A stretch of DNA of 41,400 nt, from the NCBI GenBank assembly GCA_020052975.1, contig JAGVOC010000168.1, positions 1 through 41,400 of the forward strand, given 5' to 3'. The notes beneath the pieces were generated by a model, which saw only the letters and a program-made list of their open reading frames with translations, did not search any database and had not been told where the DNA came from. The translations under genes and the position numbers were made by a program. How positions within the stretch are numbered: the stretch's first letter is position 1; each line of letters begins with the position of its first letter. This document shows, one piece after another, positions 32,904-41,301 of the stretch. The DNA comes from Desulfobacterales bacterium (GTDB taxonomy: Bacteria > Desulfobacterota > Desulfobacteria > Desulfobacterales > RPRI01).

Positions 32904-33824
32904 TCAATATTCCTTTCGATACCAGTTATATGTAATCGCCAGCCCCTCTCTCAAGGAAAAGTAAGGAGACCACCCCAAGTCTCTTATTTTACTGTTGTCG
33001 AGACTTTTTATGGGCATGCCGTCCGGTTTGCTCGTGTCATATACGATCGATCCATTAAACCCTACGACCTCGCGGATTGCTTCTGCCAGGTCCCGGATGG
33101 AAAAGGCCATGCCACTCCCCAGATTAATGGGTTCCGGTGTGTCATAGTTGTCCATAATAAAGAGGCATGCATCGGCCAGATCGTCAACGAAGATGAATTC
33201 CCGCTGGGGATTCCCAGTTCCCCAAACTTCCACCTGTTTTCTATCATTTACTTTTGCCTCATGCATTTTACGGATCAGGGCAGCCACCACATGGGAATCT
33301 TCCTCGCTGAAATCATCGCCTGGTCCAAAGGCATTGGCTGGAATCCCTACAATGAAATTGGAACCATATTGGGACTTGTAAGCCTGGCATAGCTTGATGC
33401 CGGCAATCTTGGCTACCGCATAGGCCACATTGGTCGGTTCAAGAAGGCCTGTGAGAAGAGCTTCCTCCTTCATAGGCTGAGCACAATCCCGCGGGTAACT
33501 GCATGAACTGGCAAGATAGAGCAATTTTTTAACATTATAACGGCGAGCACATTCGATAATATTACATGCAATTAAAAGATTATCCAGCATGAGATCTGCA
33601 GGATACTTTATGTTTGCAGCGATACCGCCGGTTTTCCCTGCCGCAAGGAATACGAACTCGGGTTTTCTTTCACGGAAAAGTCTATCAATCTGTGACACAT
33701 TTTTCAGATCTTCTCCTTTTTCACTGAAAGTTTTACAGTAGCCCGCTCTTTCCAAAGCCCGATGAATGGCTACACCAATCAGCGTGTTTTCACCAACAAC
33801 ATATATAGAACTATCTATATTCAT
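32904..33824 (-). CDS. GDP-L-fucose synthase-like epimerase/reductase (Fcl/ColC type)
   Basis: An extended SDR of about 306 residues. The opening IYVVGENTLIGVAIHRAL lacks one glycine of the usual GxxGxxG (GENTLIG). FVFLAAGKTGGI, LLYLASSCSYP and VAYAVAKIAGIKLC match GDP-fucose synthases and ColC-type enzymes, with Ser, Tyr and Lys in place; VWGTGNPQREFIFVDDLADA is also characteristic. Such enzymes epimerise at C3/C5 and reduce C4 of GDP-4-keto-6-deoxymannose. I chose ATG 33824 because the longer frame (33848) has no ribosome binding site. It may make GDP-fucose for the GT11 enzyme, or finish the sugar prepared by the ColD-like enzyme. No GMD is seen in the window. Confidence 0.86.
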   Translation of the reverse strand: MNIDSSIYVVGENTLIGVAIHRALERAGYCKTFSEKGEDLKNVSQIDRLFRERKPEFVFLAAGKTGGIAANIKYPADLMLDNLLIACNIIECARRYNVKKLLYLASSCSYPRDCAQPMKEEALLTGLLEPTNVAYAVAKIAGIKLCQAYKSQYGSNFIVGIPANAFGPGDDFSEEDSHVVAALIRKMHEAKVNDRKQVEVWGTGNPQREFIFVDDLADACLFIMDNYDTPEPINLGSGMAFSIRDLAEAIREVVGFNGSIVYDTSKPDGMPIKSLDNSKIRDLGWSPYFSLREGLAITYNWYRKEY

Positions 33825-33916
33825 TGCATTTCCGCGGTTGACTGTCATAGAAGTTATACGATGATATCGATTATGAAATTACTATTATGAAATTTTCAGG
33901 ATCTGGTTGTATTGGC

Positions 33917-35455
33917 TCAGTCCCCAAGTATTTTTCGTTTAATTTTAATTTTCGTTAATTCTTCAATATTTTTTCGTTGCTCTTTACCGAATTTTCGTTC
34001 AATAAGATCTAAATATTCCGTGCGCGTATAGTACTTATGCCATGCTTCATCTCGAAACTTCAGAACATCAGCAGCGCTAAGATATTTTGTCGGTAATGGC
34101 AGACATTCGTCTGAAAAAAAAGCATATCCTTCATACGAATCGGGCAATTTCCAGCCATTTTGTAAAGCTTTCAGATACAATGGACTACCGGGCAATGCCA
34201 TACATGGATAAAAATTAGCAAATGGTGTATTTAGTTCGCATGCTAAATCAAGAGTTTGTTGCATGGTCGCAAAATTGTCGCCTGGAAAGCCAAAAATGTA
34301 ATTTGCAGCAACATTAATTCCATGATCATTAATTGATTTAACTATTTCTCTAATATCAAGTTCGTTAAACTTACCTTTTGAAACTTCTTGTCTTACAAGC
34401 TGGTTACCTGCCTCAAAACCTATTGCCAACCATTTGATACCCGCTTGTCTAAATATATCTAAATATTCTGGCTTTATTGTATCCACGCGAGTATAAGCCC
34501 ATAATCTTAAATCATAATCTCGCTCAATTAACCCTTTGATTAGAGGTTCAAAGTGCCTTTTGTTTAGAAAAAACATTTCATCCGATATTCTTATTGTCTG
34601 CACACCCATTTCGACAAGTTTATCAAATTCACGTAATATAAGTTCGGGTGTCCAATAACGAATATGAGACGAATTTGCTGAAGTTACTTCATCAGAATTA
34701 TCCACTCTATTGAGGATATTGATCATGCAGAAATCGCACTTAAAGGGGCAGCCAAGTGATGTGTATAAGGCGGCAAAGGGAGTTCGTTGTTCGTGATTAT
34801 AGTTGGTATGCCAGAAATGGGCTCTGTAAAGATCCAAAGGCTTCTTATCATACGGCAGCAAATCCCAAGCATATCCAGGTAAGTCGTTGTCCATACTTTG
34901 TTGTGGCACAACTTGCTGAGGTGGGTTAAGGACAATATGGCCATCCCTTTTATAACCTATACCGTTAATCTTATCCAGATCGTCGTTCAAGTCAGAGCGT
35001 AATAGATCGTGCAATGCATAGACTCCTTCGTTAAGAAGGACCATGTCTATAAAAGGATGAGATAAAACTTCTCTTGGTAATGCACTGACATGCGATCCCA
35101 CGAAACAAGTTAGATACTCCGGATAGGCTTGCTTAAGTTCGGCACACAGGCGAGTACCGCCAATCATGCTTGTCGTACCGGAATTAGGATTCTGACCATA
35201 TAATACAAAACATACCAGGCGGGGATTCACATCTCGGATTCTTTGTATGGCTTGCTCATCGGTCAAGTGTTCCGCATTACAATCCAAGATAGCAACGCCA
35301 AAGCCTTTGCGACGACAGGACTGGGCCAGTAATAGGCTCCATGTTGGAGTTTCTATCGCCGAATATGTCTTACTTAGATCTTGATATGCTTTTGCTGAAG
35401 AATCTGGTTCGACAAAAAGTATGTCTAAGCGACGATTTAGGGTGGTCATATTCAT
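33917..35455 (-). CDS. Radical SAM protein with N-terminal B12-binding-type domain (first copy)
   Basis: A 512-residue protein. Residues 10-200 look like the cobalamin-binding domain of class B/BchE-type radical SAM proteins (DILFVEPDSS, VAILDCNAEHL, CFVGSHVSALP, DMVLLNEGVYAL). The radical SAM core has SLGCPFKCDFC (Cys236, Cys240, Cys243), then ISDEMFFL, AIGFEAGNQLVRQ and NYIFGFPGDN. The DxHxxG cobalamin motif is not evident, so B12 use is unproven. Its start overlaps the E1 beta stop by one base, so it is translationally coupled to the ThDP pair. C-methylation, dehydration or epimerisation of the module A sugar are possible. Confidence 0.86.
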   Translation of the reverse strand: MNMTTLNRRLDILFVEPDSSAKAYQDLSKTYSAIETPTWSLLLAQSCRRKGFGVAILDCNAEHLTDEQAIQRIRDVNPRLVCFVLYGQNPNSGTTSMIGGTRLCAELKQAYPEYLTCFVGSHVSALPREVLSHPFIDMVLLNEGVYALHDLLRSDLNDDLDKINGIGYKRDGHIVLNPPQQVVPQQSMDNDLPGYAWDLLPYDKKPLDLYRAHFWHTNYNHEQRTPFAALYTSLGCPFKCDFCMINILNRVDNSDEVTSANSSHIRYWTPELILREFDKLVEMGVQTIRISDEMFFLNKRHFEPLIKGLIERDYDLRLWAYTRVDTIKPEYLDIFRQAGIKWLAIGFEAGNQLVRQEVSKGKFNELDIREIVKSINDHGINVAANYIFGFPGDNFATMQQTLDLACELNTPFANFYPCMALPGSPLYLKALQNGWKLPDSYEGYAFFSDECLPLPTKYLSAADVLKFRDEAWHKYYTRTEYLDLIERKFGKEQRKNIEELTKIKIKRKILGD

Positions 35456-36501
35456 CAGCGTATTTGAAGAATCTCACGGGCAGCATTTAAAATATCATTG
35501 CTACCAACGTAGAATGCCTCCTCTAAAGTATACCCAGAGGGGGTCGGCACGTCTTGACATGCCACACGGCGAATAGGCGCCTTTAAAAACTCAAAACCCT
35601 TTTCCGCAACAAGCGCAGATATTTCTGCCGTTATTCCTCCAGTTTTCCAACCGCAATCAGCAATCAACAATCGGCCCGTTTTTGATACAGAACGAAGGAT
35701 AATTTCTTCATCTAACGGGCGGAGGGTTCTTAGATCAATCACTTCGGCCTCAATCCCTTCCTTTGATAATTCCTCCGCCGCTTTGTAAGCTTCCGTAACC
35801 ATATGTGAGATAGCGACAAAAGTAATATCCTTCCCCTGCTTTCTGATGATTCCTTTACCAATGGGTACGCGGTATGGTGTTTCAGGAACAAACCCCTTAT
35901 GGCGAAAGTTCAAGCGGTGCTCGATGATCAAAACCGGATTATTATCAGCAATGGCGGAAAGCATGAGTCCTTTGGCATCATAACAAGTACTTGGCATGAT
36001 AAGCTTGAGCCCCGGAATGTGCATGAAAAGACCCTGAAGCGCCTGGGAATGCTGCGCAGCAGAACCCCAACCCCTGCCTATGCATGCCCACAAGACAATC
36101 GGGACATTTACAGCACCACCGAACATGTAATACCACTTGGATGCATGGTTCACCAGTTGATCCATTGCTAAAAAAAGAAAATCAGGCCGGTTGTGGAAAT
36201 ATACTGGGCGCATTCCGCCAATGGCAGCGCCAGTGGCAATACCTGTGAGGGCATTCTCGGCTAATGGGGTATCGAATACTCGCTGGCTCCCGTATTTCTT
36301 GTGGAGATTTAATGTCGTGCCGAACATGGCTCCTGGATCGTCTACACCTTGTCCCATTATGAAAACTCGCTGATCCAATTCCAGGGCTTGATCCATAGCT
36401 TCACGTATAGCCTCCGAATAGGATAAACGTCGAATGTTCTCGTCCGATTCCAAATAGTAATTAGGCTCATTCACGTCAGATTTAATCTTTGTCCAAGGCA
36501 T
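35455..36501 (-). CDS. Pyruvate/acetoin dehydrogenase-type E1 beta subunit (transketolase pyrimidine domain)
   Basis: A 348-residue E1 beta subunit: RLSYSEAIREAMDQAL and FIMGQGVDD open the pyrimidine-binding domain, DTPLAENALTGIATGAA includes the conserved ThDP-activating Glu, and the C-terminal transketolase domain follows (VEVIDLRTLRPLDEE equivalent as AEVIDLRTLRPLDEE, then VACQDVPTPSG). With E1 alpha it should form an alpha2beta2 ThDP enzyme that decarboxylates a 2-keto acid. No E2 lipoyl transferase or E3 gene lies in the locus, so the acyl or hydroxyalkyl group is probably handed to something other than CoA. The gene begins 4 bp after E1 alpha. An extra N-terminal stretch of about 25 residues is present. 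Confidence 0.9.
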   Translation of the reverse strand: MPWTKIKSDVNEPNYYLESDENIRRLSYSEAIREAMDQALELDQRVFIMGQGVDDPGAMFGTTLNLHKKYGSQRVFDTPLAENALTGIATGAAIGGMRPVYFHNRPDFLFLAMDQLVNHASKWYYMFGGAVNVPIVLWACIGRGWGSAAQHSQALQGLFMHIPGLKLIMPSTCYDAKGLMLSAIADNNPVLIIEHRLNFRHKGFVPETPYRVPIGKGIIRKQGKDITFVAISHMVTEAYKAAEELSKEGIEAEVIDLRTLRPLDEEIILRSVSKTGRLLIADCGWKTGGITAEISALVAEKGFEFLKAPIRRVACQDVPTPSGYTLEEAFYVGSNDILNAAREILQIR

Positions 36502-36505
36502 CTTC

Positions 36506-37492
36506 TTAATCGCAAAAAAGGTATTTTGTCACATCTTCCGGTTTCGGCAGTGGGCTTCTTTGTGCAAAACGGAACGCCTCATCAATCTCACAATCAATGG
36601 TCTCTTCCATTATTTGAATCTCAGTCTCGTTCAAAACCCCATCACGAAGGAGTATCTCCGAGAAGGCTCGTACGGGGCACTTTGCTTCCCATTCCCGAAT
36701 TTCCTCAGCCGTCCGGTAACCGAGTTTCTCATCTGAGCCAGCTCCAGCATGTCCCCGAACACGGTAAGTTTTGCATTCTATAAAAGAAGGACCTGATTTT
36801 TGCCGTGCGCGCATTACAGCTTGTTTTGTTGCTTCATAAACATCCATTACAGAATTGCCGTTCACTGCTTGTGAAGGCATTGCGTCATGTGGTGTCTTAT
36901 GAAAAATTATTTCACCAGCCTGACGTGCGGACACGTGAGAACACACTGCAAATTGATTATTTTCATAAACGAAAATGACAGGTAGCTTTTTTAGGATTGC
37001 AAAATTAATGCTTTCATAAAGGGCACCCTCATCTGCTGCTCCGTCACTAAAAAAGATAACACTAACCCTATCTTCAGCCTTCATTTGGGTAGCAAGTCCC
37101 AAGCCCGTACCAATAGGTATACCGCCGCCAACAATAGATGAACTTCCCATGTGCCCCACAGAGGTATCGACCAAGTGCATAGACCCACCCCTGCCTTTTG
37201 AACAACCAGTTTCGCGGCAATATAGTTCGGCAATTAATCTTTTTAAATCTCCACCCTTCGCCAGATAGTGGCCATGACCCCGATGGCTGCTTGATATGTA
37301 ATCGTTTTGGCGCAGGTTCGCACAAACACCAACGGCTATAGCCTCCTGCCCAATACTCAAATGAATCGGGGTTTTCATTTCATCCAAATGGTAAAGGGAT
37401 TCGATGTGCAGTTGTACCTTATTTATTCTGAGCATATCGAAATACAACTTTACAAGTAGCTTATGTGGATACTTTTTTAGATTCATTGTCAT
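36506..37492 (-). CDS. Pyruvate/acetoin dehydrogenase-type E1 alpha subunit (ThDP-binding)
   Basis: A 328-residue E1 alpha subunit. HLSIGQEAIAVGV, SSSHRGHGHYLAKGG, GRGGSMHLVD and GIPIGTGLGLA are the standard landmarks; the ThDP/Mg motif runs from SDGAADEG (149-156, with Ser for the first Gly of GDG) to YENN (176-179). After TYRVRGHAG the chain reads AGSDEKLGYR, differing from the DPDxYR phospho-loop of respiratory complexes. The start overlaps the HddA-like kinase stop by 4 bp, tying it to heptose activation, not central metabolism. E1-type pairs are known to attach two-carbon branches to sugars in some actinomycete antibiotic pathways (for example avilamycin AviB1/B2); a like role is inferred. 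Confidence 0.9.
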   Translation of the reverse strand: MTMNLKKYPHKLLVKLYFDMLRINKVQLHIESLYHLDEMKTPIHLSIGQEAIAVGVCANLRQNDYISSSHRGHGHYLAKGGDLKRLIAELYCRETGCSKGRGGSMHLVDTSVGHMGSSSIVGGGIPIGTGLGLATQMKAEDRVSVIFFSDGAADEGALYESINFAILKKLPVIFVYENNQFAVCSHVSARQAGEIIFHKTPHDAMPSQAVNGNSVMDVYEATKQAVMRARQKSGPSFIECKTYRVRGHAGAGSDEKLGYRTAEEIREWEAKCPVRAFSEILLRDGVLNETEIQIMEETIDCEIDEAFRFAQRSPLPKPEDVTKYLFCD

Positions 37493-38559
37493 TGATTAAT
37501 GCTATTAACTGTCATTTCCTGAAAAGGATTAATGAGGTTCTTTCCTCGCTTTTTGTCCAAGTCAGAGTGATTGTCCCGAGGATCATAAAAAATGATTTGA
37601 CTTCCAGCATATTCAAACTGAAATGGAACATAAATTAGCTTACTGAATTCCTTTATGACCTTTTTCTGTGCTTCCGGCGGCACAAAAAGTAATATAAATC
37701 CTCCGCCGCCAGCTCCAAGAAGTTTACCACCTATTGCGCCCATTTTGCGTGCTTGGTTATATAGGCCATCCACATGCTCGTTTGACACTTGCTCACTCAG
37801 CCCACGCTTGATCTGCCATGCTTCATGAAGCAGTTCTCCAAAACCAATGATGTTATTGTTGCCATTTAGAATTGTAATCGCTTCCCCAACAAGCCTTTGT
37901 AATGCATTCATCTGTTTTTCACGTGATTCTATATCGTTTACATAACTTTCAGCTACTTGTGCCGCCGTGCGTTTGATCCCGGTATAGAAAAGCATCAGGT
38001 GTGAATTAAGTTCCTCAACCCTCGTTCTTTGCACGGTTATGGGTGTTACAGAGATGTCGCCATTAGGTAAAAAATGGATATGATTTAGGCCGCCATAGGC
38101 TGCCAGGACCTGATCCTGCGAACCCACTGTTTCCTTAAGTATTTGCTGCTCAAGGTAAATACTTTCTTTTGCCAGTCGGTGTTTATCGATCATCTGGCCT
38201 TTGAGAGCATATAAGGCATGCAGCAGGCCAACTACGAATGAAGAACTTGAACCAATACCACTACGTGCGGGAAGATCACCATCGTGGTGAATTTCGACGC
38301 TTCTATCAATATTTAGAAAACGTAACCCCTCCCGGACGGCAGGATGCTGAATTTCATCAATCGAAAAACAACTCTCTATTCTTGAATAGACGATTCTGAT
38401 TCTATGTTCAAAAAACGGCGGAAGATAACGGCAGGTTAGATAGCAGAATTTATCTATTGTGGTCGCAAGGACCTGCCCGCCGTTTTTCAGATACCAGCCG
38501 GGATAATCTGACCCGCCGCCGAAAAACGATATACGATATGGAGTTCTGGTAATAATCAT
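37489..38559 (-). CDS. hddA: D-glycero-D-manno-heptose 7-phosphate kinase-like GHMP kinase
   Basis: A 356-residue GHMP kinase. Motif 1 is RTPYRISFFGGGSDYPGWYL, motif 2 is LPARSGIGSSSSFVVG, and motif 3 is KLLGAGGGGFILLF. The DYPGWYLKNGG opening is characteristic of HddA-type heptose kinases, which make heptose 1,7-bisphosphate. It is followed, overlapping by 4 bp, by the E1 alpha gene and preceded by the HddC-like gene, so the activated sugar of module A is probably a GDP-heptose. A matching isomerase and phosphatase are not adjacent; those at 4.5-5.7 kb may serve both sets. A related sugar phosphate is possible. Confidence 0.87.
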   Translation of the reverse strand: MIITRTPYRISFFGGGSDYPGWYLKNGGQVLATTIDKFCYLTCRYLPPFFEHRIRIVYSRIESCFSIDEIQHPAVREGLRFLNIDRSVEIHHDGDLPARSGIGSSSSFVVGLLHALYALKGQMIDKHRLAKESIYLEQQILKETVGSQDQVLAAYGGLNHIHFLPNGDISVTPITVQRTRVEELNSHLMLFYTGIKRTAAQVAESYVNDIESREKQMNALQRLVGEAITILNGNNNIIGFGELLHEAWQIKRGLSEQVSNEHVDGLYNQARKMGAIGGKLLGAGGGGFILLFVPPEAQKKVIKEFSKLIYVPFQFEYAGSQIIFYDPRDNHSDLDKKRGKNLINPFQEMTVNSINQ

Positions 38560-38578
38560 AAAGGGGGTATCTCCTTAA

Positions 38579-39289
38579 TCATATTTGTTTAAAGAAAGCG
38601 CCTGCCTTGGCAAAGTCGTCAGGAGTACCAATATCTAAGAAGAGACCATCATTCATAAATCCATAGAGTTCTTTTCCAATTAGGGACGGAAAAATTTCTT
38701 TTTCTAAAGACACGAAACGCTTGCCTGGAATTCCAGAGATGGTCTCTCTATCTATTAAATAGATCCCCGCATTGATCCATCCAGGGCCTGTAAATGATCC
38801 TTTTTCTTCAAATGCCAAGACATGATTATGATCATTTATTCTAATACGGCCATATCTACTGGTATCACTGACAAAAGTCGAGAGAATAGAGGCGAAGGCG
38901 TTATTTTGTTCATGGAAGGACCAATATTCCCCTAAATTATACTGGCAATAGGAATCGCCATTCATTATTAAAATGGTGTCTGAGTTTATAAGATCGTGTG
39001 CATTGCGGAGTGCACCACCGGTACCAAGGGGTTCATATTCATATGAATAACGCAAAGATAGATTTCTATATGTCTGCCCCATTTCTGATTCTAAGTATTT
39101 TCCCATGTACCCCACGCAAAGGATAACATCCGTCAAACGTGCATTGTTTATTTGATCCAAGATGTATGATAAAAAGGGCCGTCCATTAATCAATGCCATA
39201 ACTTTGGGGCGATCATTAACAACAGGCTTCAATCGTGTTCCCAAGCCCCCCACAAGGATTGCTACACTAATATTTAAAGGAAATGTCAT
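38579..39289 (-). CDS. hddC: D-glycero-alpha-D-manno-heptose 1-phosphate guanylyltransferase-like
   Basis: A 236-residue nucleotidyltransferase. AILVGGLGTRLKPVVNDRPK is the NTP-binding signature; MALINGRPFLSYIL, YEPLGTGGALRNA, LIMNGDSYCQYN (metal-binding Asp), WINAGIYLID and the late FLDIGTPDDFAKA all fit HddC/GDP-mannose pyrophosphorylase relatives. It would form GDP-heptose from heptose 1-phosphate. It lies 14 bp after the SDR gene and 19 bp before hddA, the usual HddC-HddA grouping. GTP preference is assumed from family. Confidence 0.87.
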   Translation of the reverse strand: MTFPLNISVAILVGGLGTRLKPVVNDRPKVMALINGRPFLSYILDQINNARLTDVILCVGYMGKYLESEMGQTYRNLSLRYSYEYEPLGTGGALRNAHDLINSDTILIMNGDSYCQYNLGEYWSFHEQNNAFASILSTFVSDTSRYGRIRINDHNHVLAFEEKGSFTGPGWINAGIYLIDRETISGIPGKRFVSLEKEIFPSLIGKELYGFMNDGLFLDIGTPDDFAKAGAFFKQI

Positions 39290-39303
39290 TATGAATTGGC
39301 AAA

Positions 39304-40236
39304 TTAGACGTTTTTAAACGAGCTTCTGCCAAACATGCAATAGCCCTTCAATAATTCCTTAATCCCGTCATCAATGGATCTTTTTGCCTCAAAACCAGCT
39401 TCCCGCAAACGCTGATTTGAAACAATATAATTCCGTTTATCAGGATCACTGCCTACTTCTGAAAAATGAATATAGAAGTTGGGAACGTATTCTTTTACTT
39501 TTAGCGCCAATTGCTCCTTGGAAAGATTCGCAGCATCAAGTCCGACGTTATAAGGCCTGCCTTTCATTTTATCCGCATTCTTAATACAGTAGCAAAAACA
39601 GTCCGCCACATCGCGAATGTGAACGTAATTGCGTTTGAAGTCTTTTTCAAAAATAACAATATATCCATCGGTTACCGCCGCATATACGAAATGATTCACG
39701 AGAAGATCGATACGCAGCCGCGGTGATACTCCAAAAACAGTAGCTAATCTTAGCGTAATCGTGTTGGGACTATTGAGTAGCTCCAACTCTGCCTCGCATT
39801 TTGTCTGGCCATACAGTGTAATGGGTTCAAGCGGCGTTTCCTCTGTGCAGAACACATCACCGGATTTTGTGCCATAACCACTATTGGTGGTGGGGTAAAT
39901 AATCAATTGAGAATGGCTTCTTAGACGGTTTATCATCCTTATGGCATCCAGATTCACAGAAGTAGCCATCCGCGGATCACGGTCACAAGCCGGCGCGCCT
40001 ACAATGGCTGCTAAGGGAATTATGACGTCAACATTCTTAATAAGTTGATTAATTGTTTTTTCATCCCGGACATCTCCCCTCACAAAATTAAATTTCTCAT
40101 GCGCACAAAGATGAAAAAGTGAACCTTGCCCATAAGTAAGATTGTCAAGCACGGTTACATTGTAACCATCCCTCAATAAATGCTCGCAGAGAATAGAACC
40201 TAAATATCCTGCACCGCCAGTTACTAAGACATGCAT
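39304..40236 (-). CDS. NAD-dependent epimerase/dehydratase (extended SDR), first gene of the locus
   Basis: The start is ATG at 40236, with GGAGGGAAAA just upstream; the frame is open to 40374, but that extension runs through the transposase remnant and is not real. The 310-residue protein opens HVLVTGGAGYLGSILCEHLL, and has IPLAAIVGAPACDRDP, YPTTNSGYG, YGQTK and RNYVHIRDVADCF. The active-site segment has Thr-Asn, not an acid pair, so an epimerase or reductase is more likely than a 4,6-dehydratase. Grouped with hddC and hddA, it may act on a GDP-heptose. Transcription of the locus must begin upstream, across the scarred region. Confidence 0.88.
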   Translation of the reverse strand: MHVLVTGGAGYLGSILCEHLLRDGYNVTVLDNLTYGQGSLFHLCAHEKFNFVRGDVRDEKTINQLIKNVDVIIPLAAIVGAPACDRDPRMATSVNLDAIRMINRLRSHSQLIIYPTTNSGYGTKSGDVFCTEETPLEPITLYGQTKCEAELELLNSPNTITLRLATVFGVSPRLRIDLLVNHFVYAAVTDGYIVIFEKDFKRNYVHIRDVADCFCYCIKNADKMKGRPYNVGLDAANLSKEQLALKVKEYVPNFYIHFSEVGSDPDKRNYIVSNQRLREAGFEAKRSIDDGIKELLKGYCMFGRSSFKNV

Positions 40237-40259
40237 CGTTGTTTTCCCTCCGTTTAAAA

Positions 40260-40821
40260 ATGGAATGTTTTTCATTCGGGCGGGGTCGGGCCAAGCTATC
40301 TGCTTGATAAGGCGCTGAGGGCTCTCGAAGCTGATAGCTGTCTCCTGACCCCTTGGCCTTTCTGCCTTTGGCAAGAGCGCCGAGAGCAGACTTTACATGC
40401 TCAACGAACCCTTTACTGCCAACAGCAATACCCTTGGTCCATTTGTCGTCACGGATGTTATTTCCGTTGCCCAAATACTTCTCCACCCAGCCCTGGTATA
40501 TCGCTTTAGCAGATCGTAGGATTCAGCGCCAGCCAATTCCCTCAACTTTTCATGGTTGATCAAGACGTTCTTTCTTCTGGGTTCCTGAATCTCATTGTAA
40601 CCGCAGAAAGGCCATTGCGATGGATGATCCACTATGCCCGCCCGCACCATGTTCAAGTCGATGTAGACGATGCATCTCAGCAGATGCTCACCACTTTCGA
40701 TAGCAGTCGCGTGATAGCGATCTTCCCAGAATGCTCCCTTGCGATCCTTCCTCTGATTGTATTCTTGGCCCGTTCGCCCTGCCACAAGCTGTATTGATTT
40801 GGGGGTCTTGCAATGATGTAT
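40260..40821 (-). pseudogene. REP-associated tyrosine (IS200/Y1-type) transposase remnant, truncated and frameshifted
   Basis: In one frame (to 40393) the protein reads SIQLVAGRTGQEYNQRKDRK with the probable catalytic Tyr, then AFWEDRYHATA and YIDLNMVRAGIV, a well-known transposase family. The matching C-terminal domain (KWTKGIAVGSKGFVEHVKS, then AKGRKAKGSG and YQLREPSAPY) continues in a different frame from about 40500, so a one-base shift near 40510 breaks the gene. An in-frame TAA at 40822-40824 precedes the remnant and the N-terminal HUH histidines are missing. It cannot be functional. Its left end abuts the first gene of the sugar locus. Confidence 0.82.
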
Positions 40822-40864
40822 TTATCCAAGCGTACGAGCTGACAAGCCGGCAGTCCCGTGTCCT

Positions 40865-41131
40865 TTATACACGACATATCTGAGCGGTTAACGGGCGTTT
40901 ATGTTGTTTTTCTATAACAGCAAGTCTAATAAGCGAGTTTGCTGCTTCTGCAACCTTTTCGGCTCCACCGGGCTGAAAGTATATTTCCCCACACTCGCTG
41001 CAAACCAAAGCTGCAATGTCTGATAGTTTAACTTTCACCCCCTCACGCTCAAACTCCTGAGTGATATATTTACGTTGAAGCCTACCGCCGCATTCAGAGC
41101 ACGGCTCTTTAGATATGTCTATTTTTCTCAT
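40865..41131 (-). CDS. YgiT-type zinc-finger protein (MqsA-like antitoxin N-domain)
   Basis: An 88-residue protein with two CxxC pairs (PCSECGG and VCSECGE) forming the YgiT zinc finger, followed by YFQPGGAEKVAEAANSLIRL, the short helical tail of this family. No helix-turn-helix domain follows, so it is the short form. YgiT proteins usually pair with a small toxin of the DUF4258 or MqsR type encoded just upstream. The start at 41131 (KIDISKEP follows) has AAGGAGGGG upstream and overlaps the stop of a DUF4258-like remnant as ATGA, which supports it over the ATG at 41167. Confidence 0.82.
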   Translation of the reverse strand: MRKIDISKEPCSECGGRLQRKYITQEFEREGVKVKLSDIAALVCSECGEIYFQPGGAEKVAEAANSLIRLAVIEKQHKRPLTAQICRV

Positions 41132-41247
41132 AGCCTTCTTCCCCTCCTTACGGGCGATATCCACCATGGCCTCTGTGGAATATATGCCGTTACAATGTCT
41201 ATAAGTTTTCTATTTGAATAATCACAAATCGTATGGATTGGAGACTC
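41128..41247 (-). pseudogene. Truncated DUF4258-like toxin remnant
   Basis: The minus-strand frame from 41247 to the TGA at 41128 encodes 39 residues beginning ESPIHTICDYSNRKL and containing DIVTAYIPQRPWW. This matches the C-terminal strand pattern of DUF4258 proteins (P-x-H-x-V, then L-x-I-x-T-x-Y-x-P and W), the usual partner of YgiT. A TAG at 41248-41250 stops the frame upstream and no N-terminal half is found, so the gene is broken. The stop overlaps the YgiT start by 4 bp, as in intact pairs. Recognition is by motif only. Confidence 0.55.
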
Positions 41248-41301
41248 CTACATTCAACCGTGAAGTGCAACGCAAGAAGCGGCGACTTCATTAGGTGTTC
41301 T

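Noticed and set aside
33869..33893. Two copies of ATTATGAAATT in the gap before the radical SAM gene
   Set aside because: Only two short AT-rich copies; not enough to call an operator or a CRISPR-like repeat.
40677..40877. Minus-strand frame of 66 codons overlapping the transposase remnant
   Set aside because: It is in the wrong frame relative to the recognised transposase residues and has no recognisable features; it may include a few shifted remnant codons.
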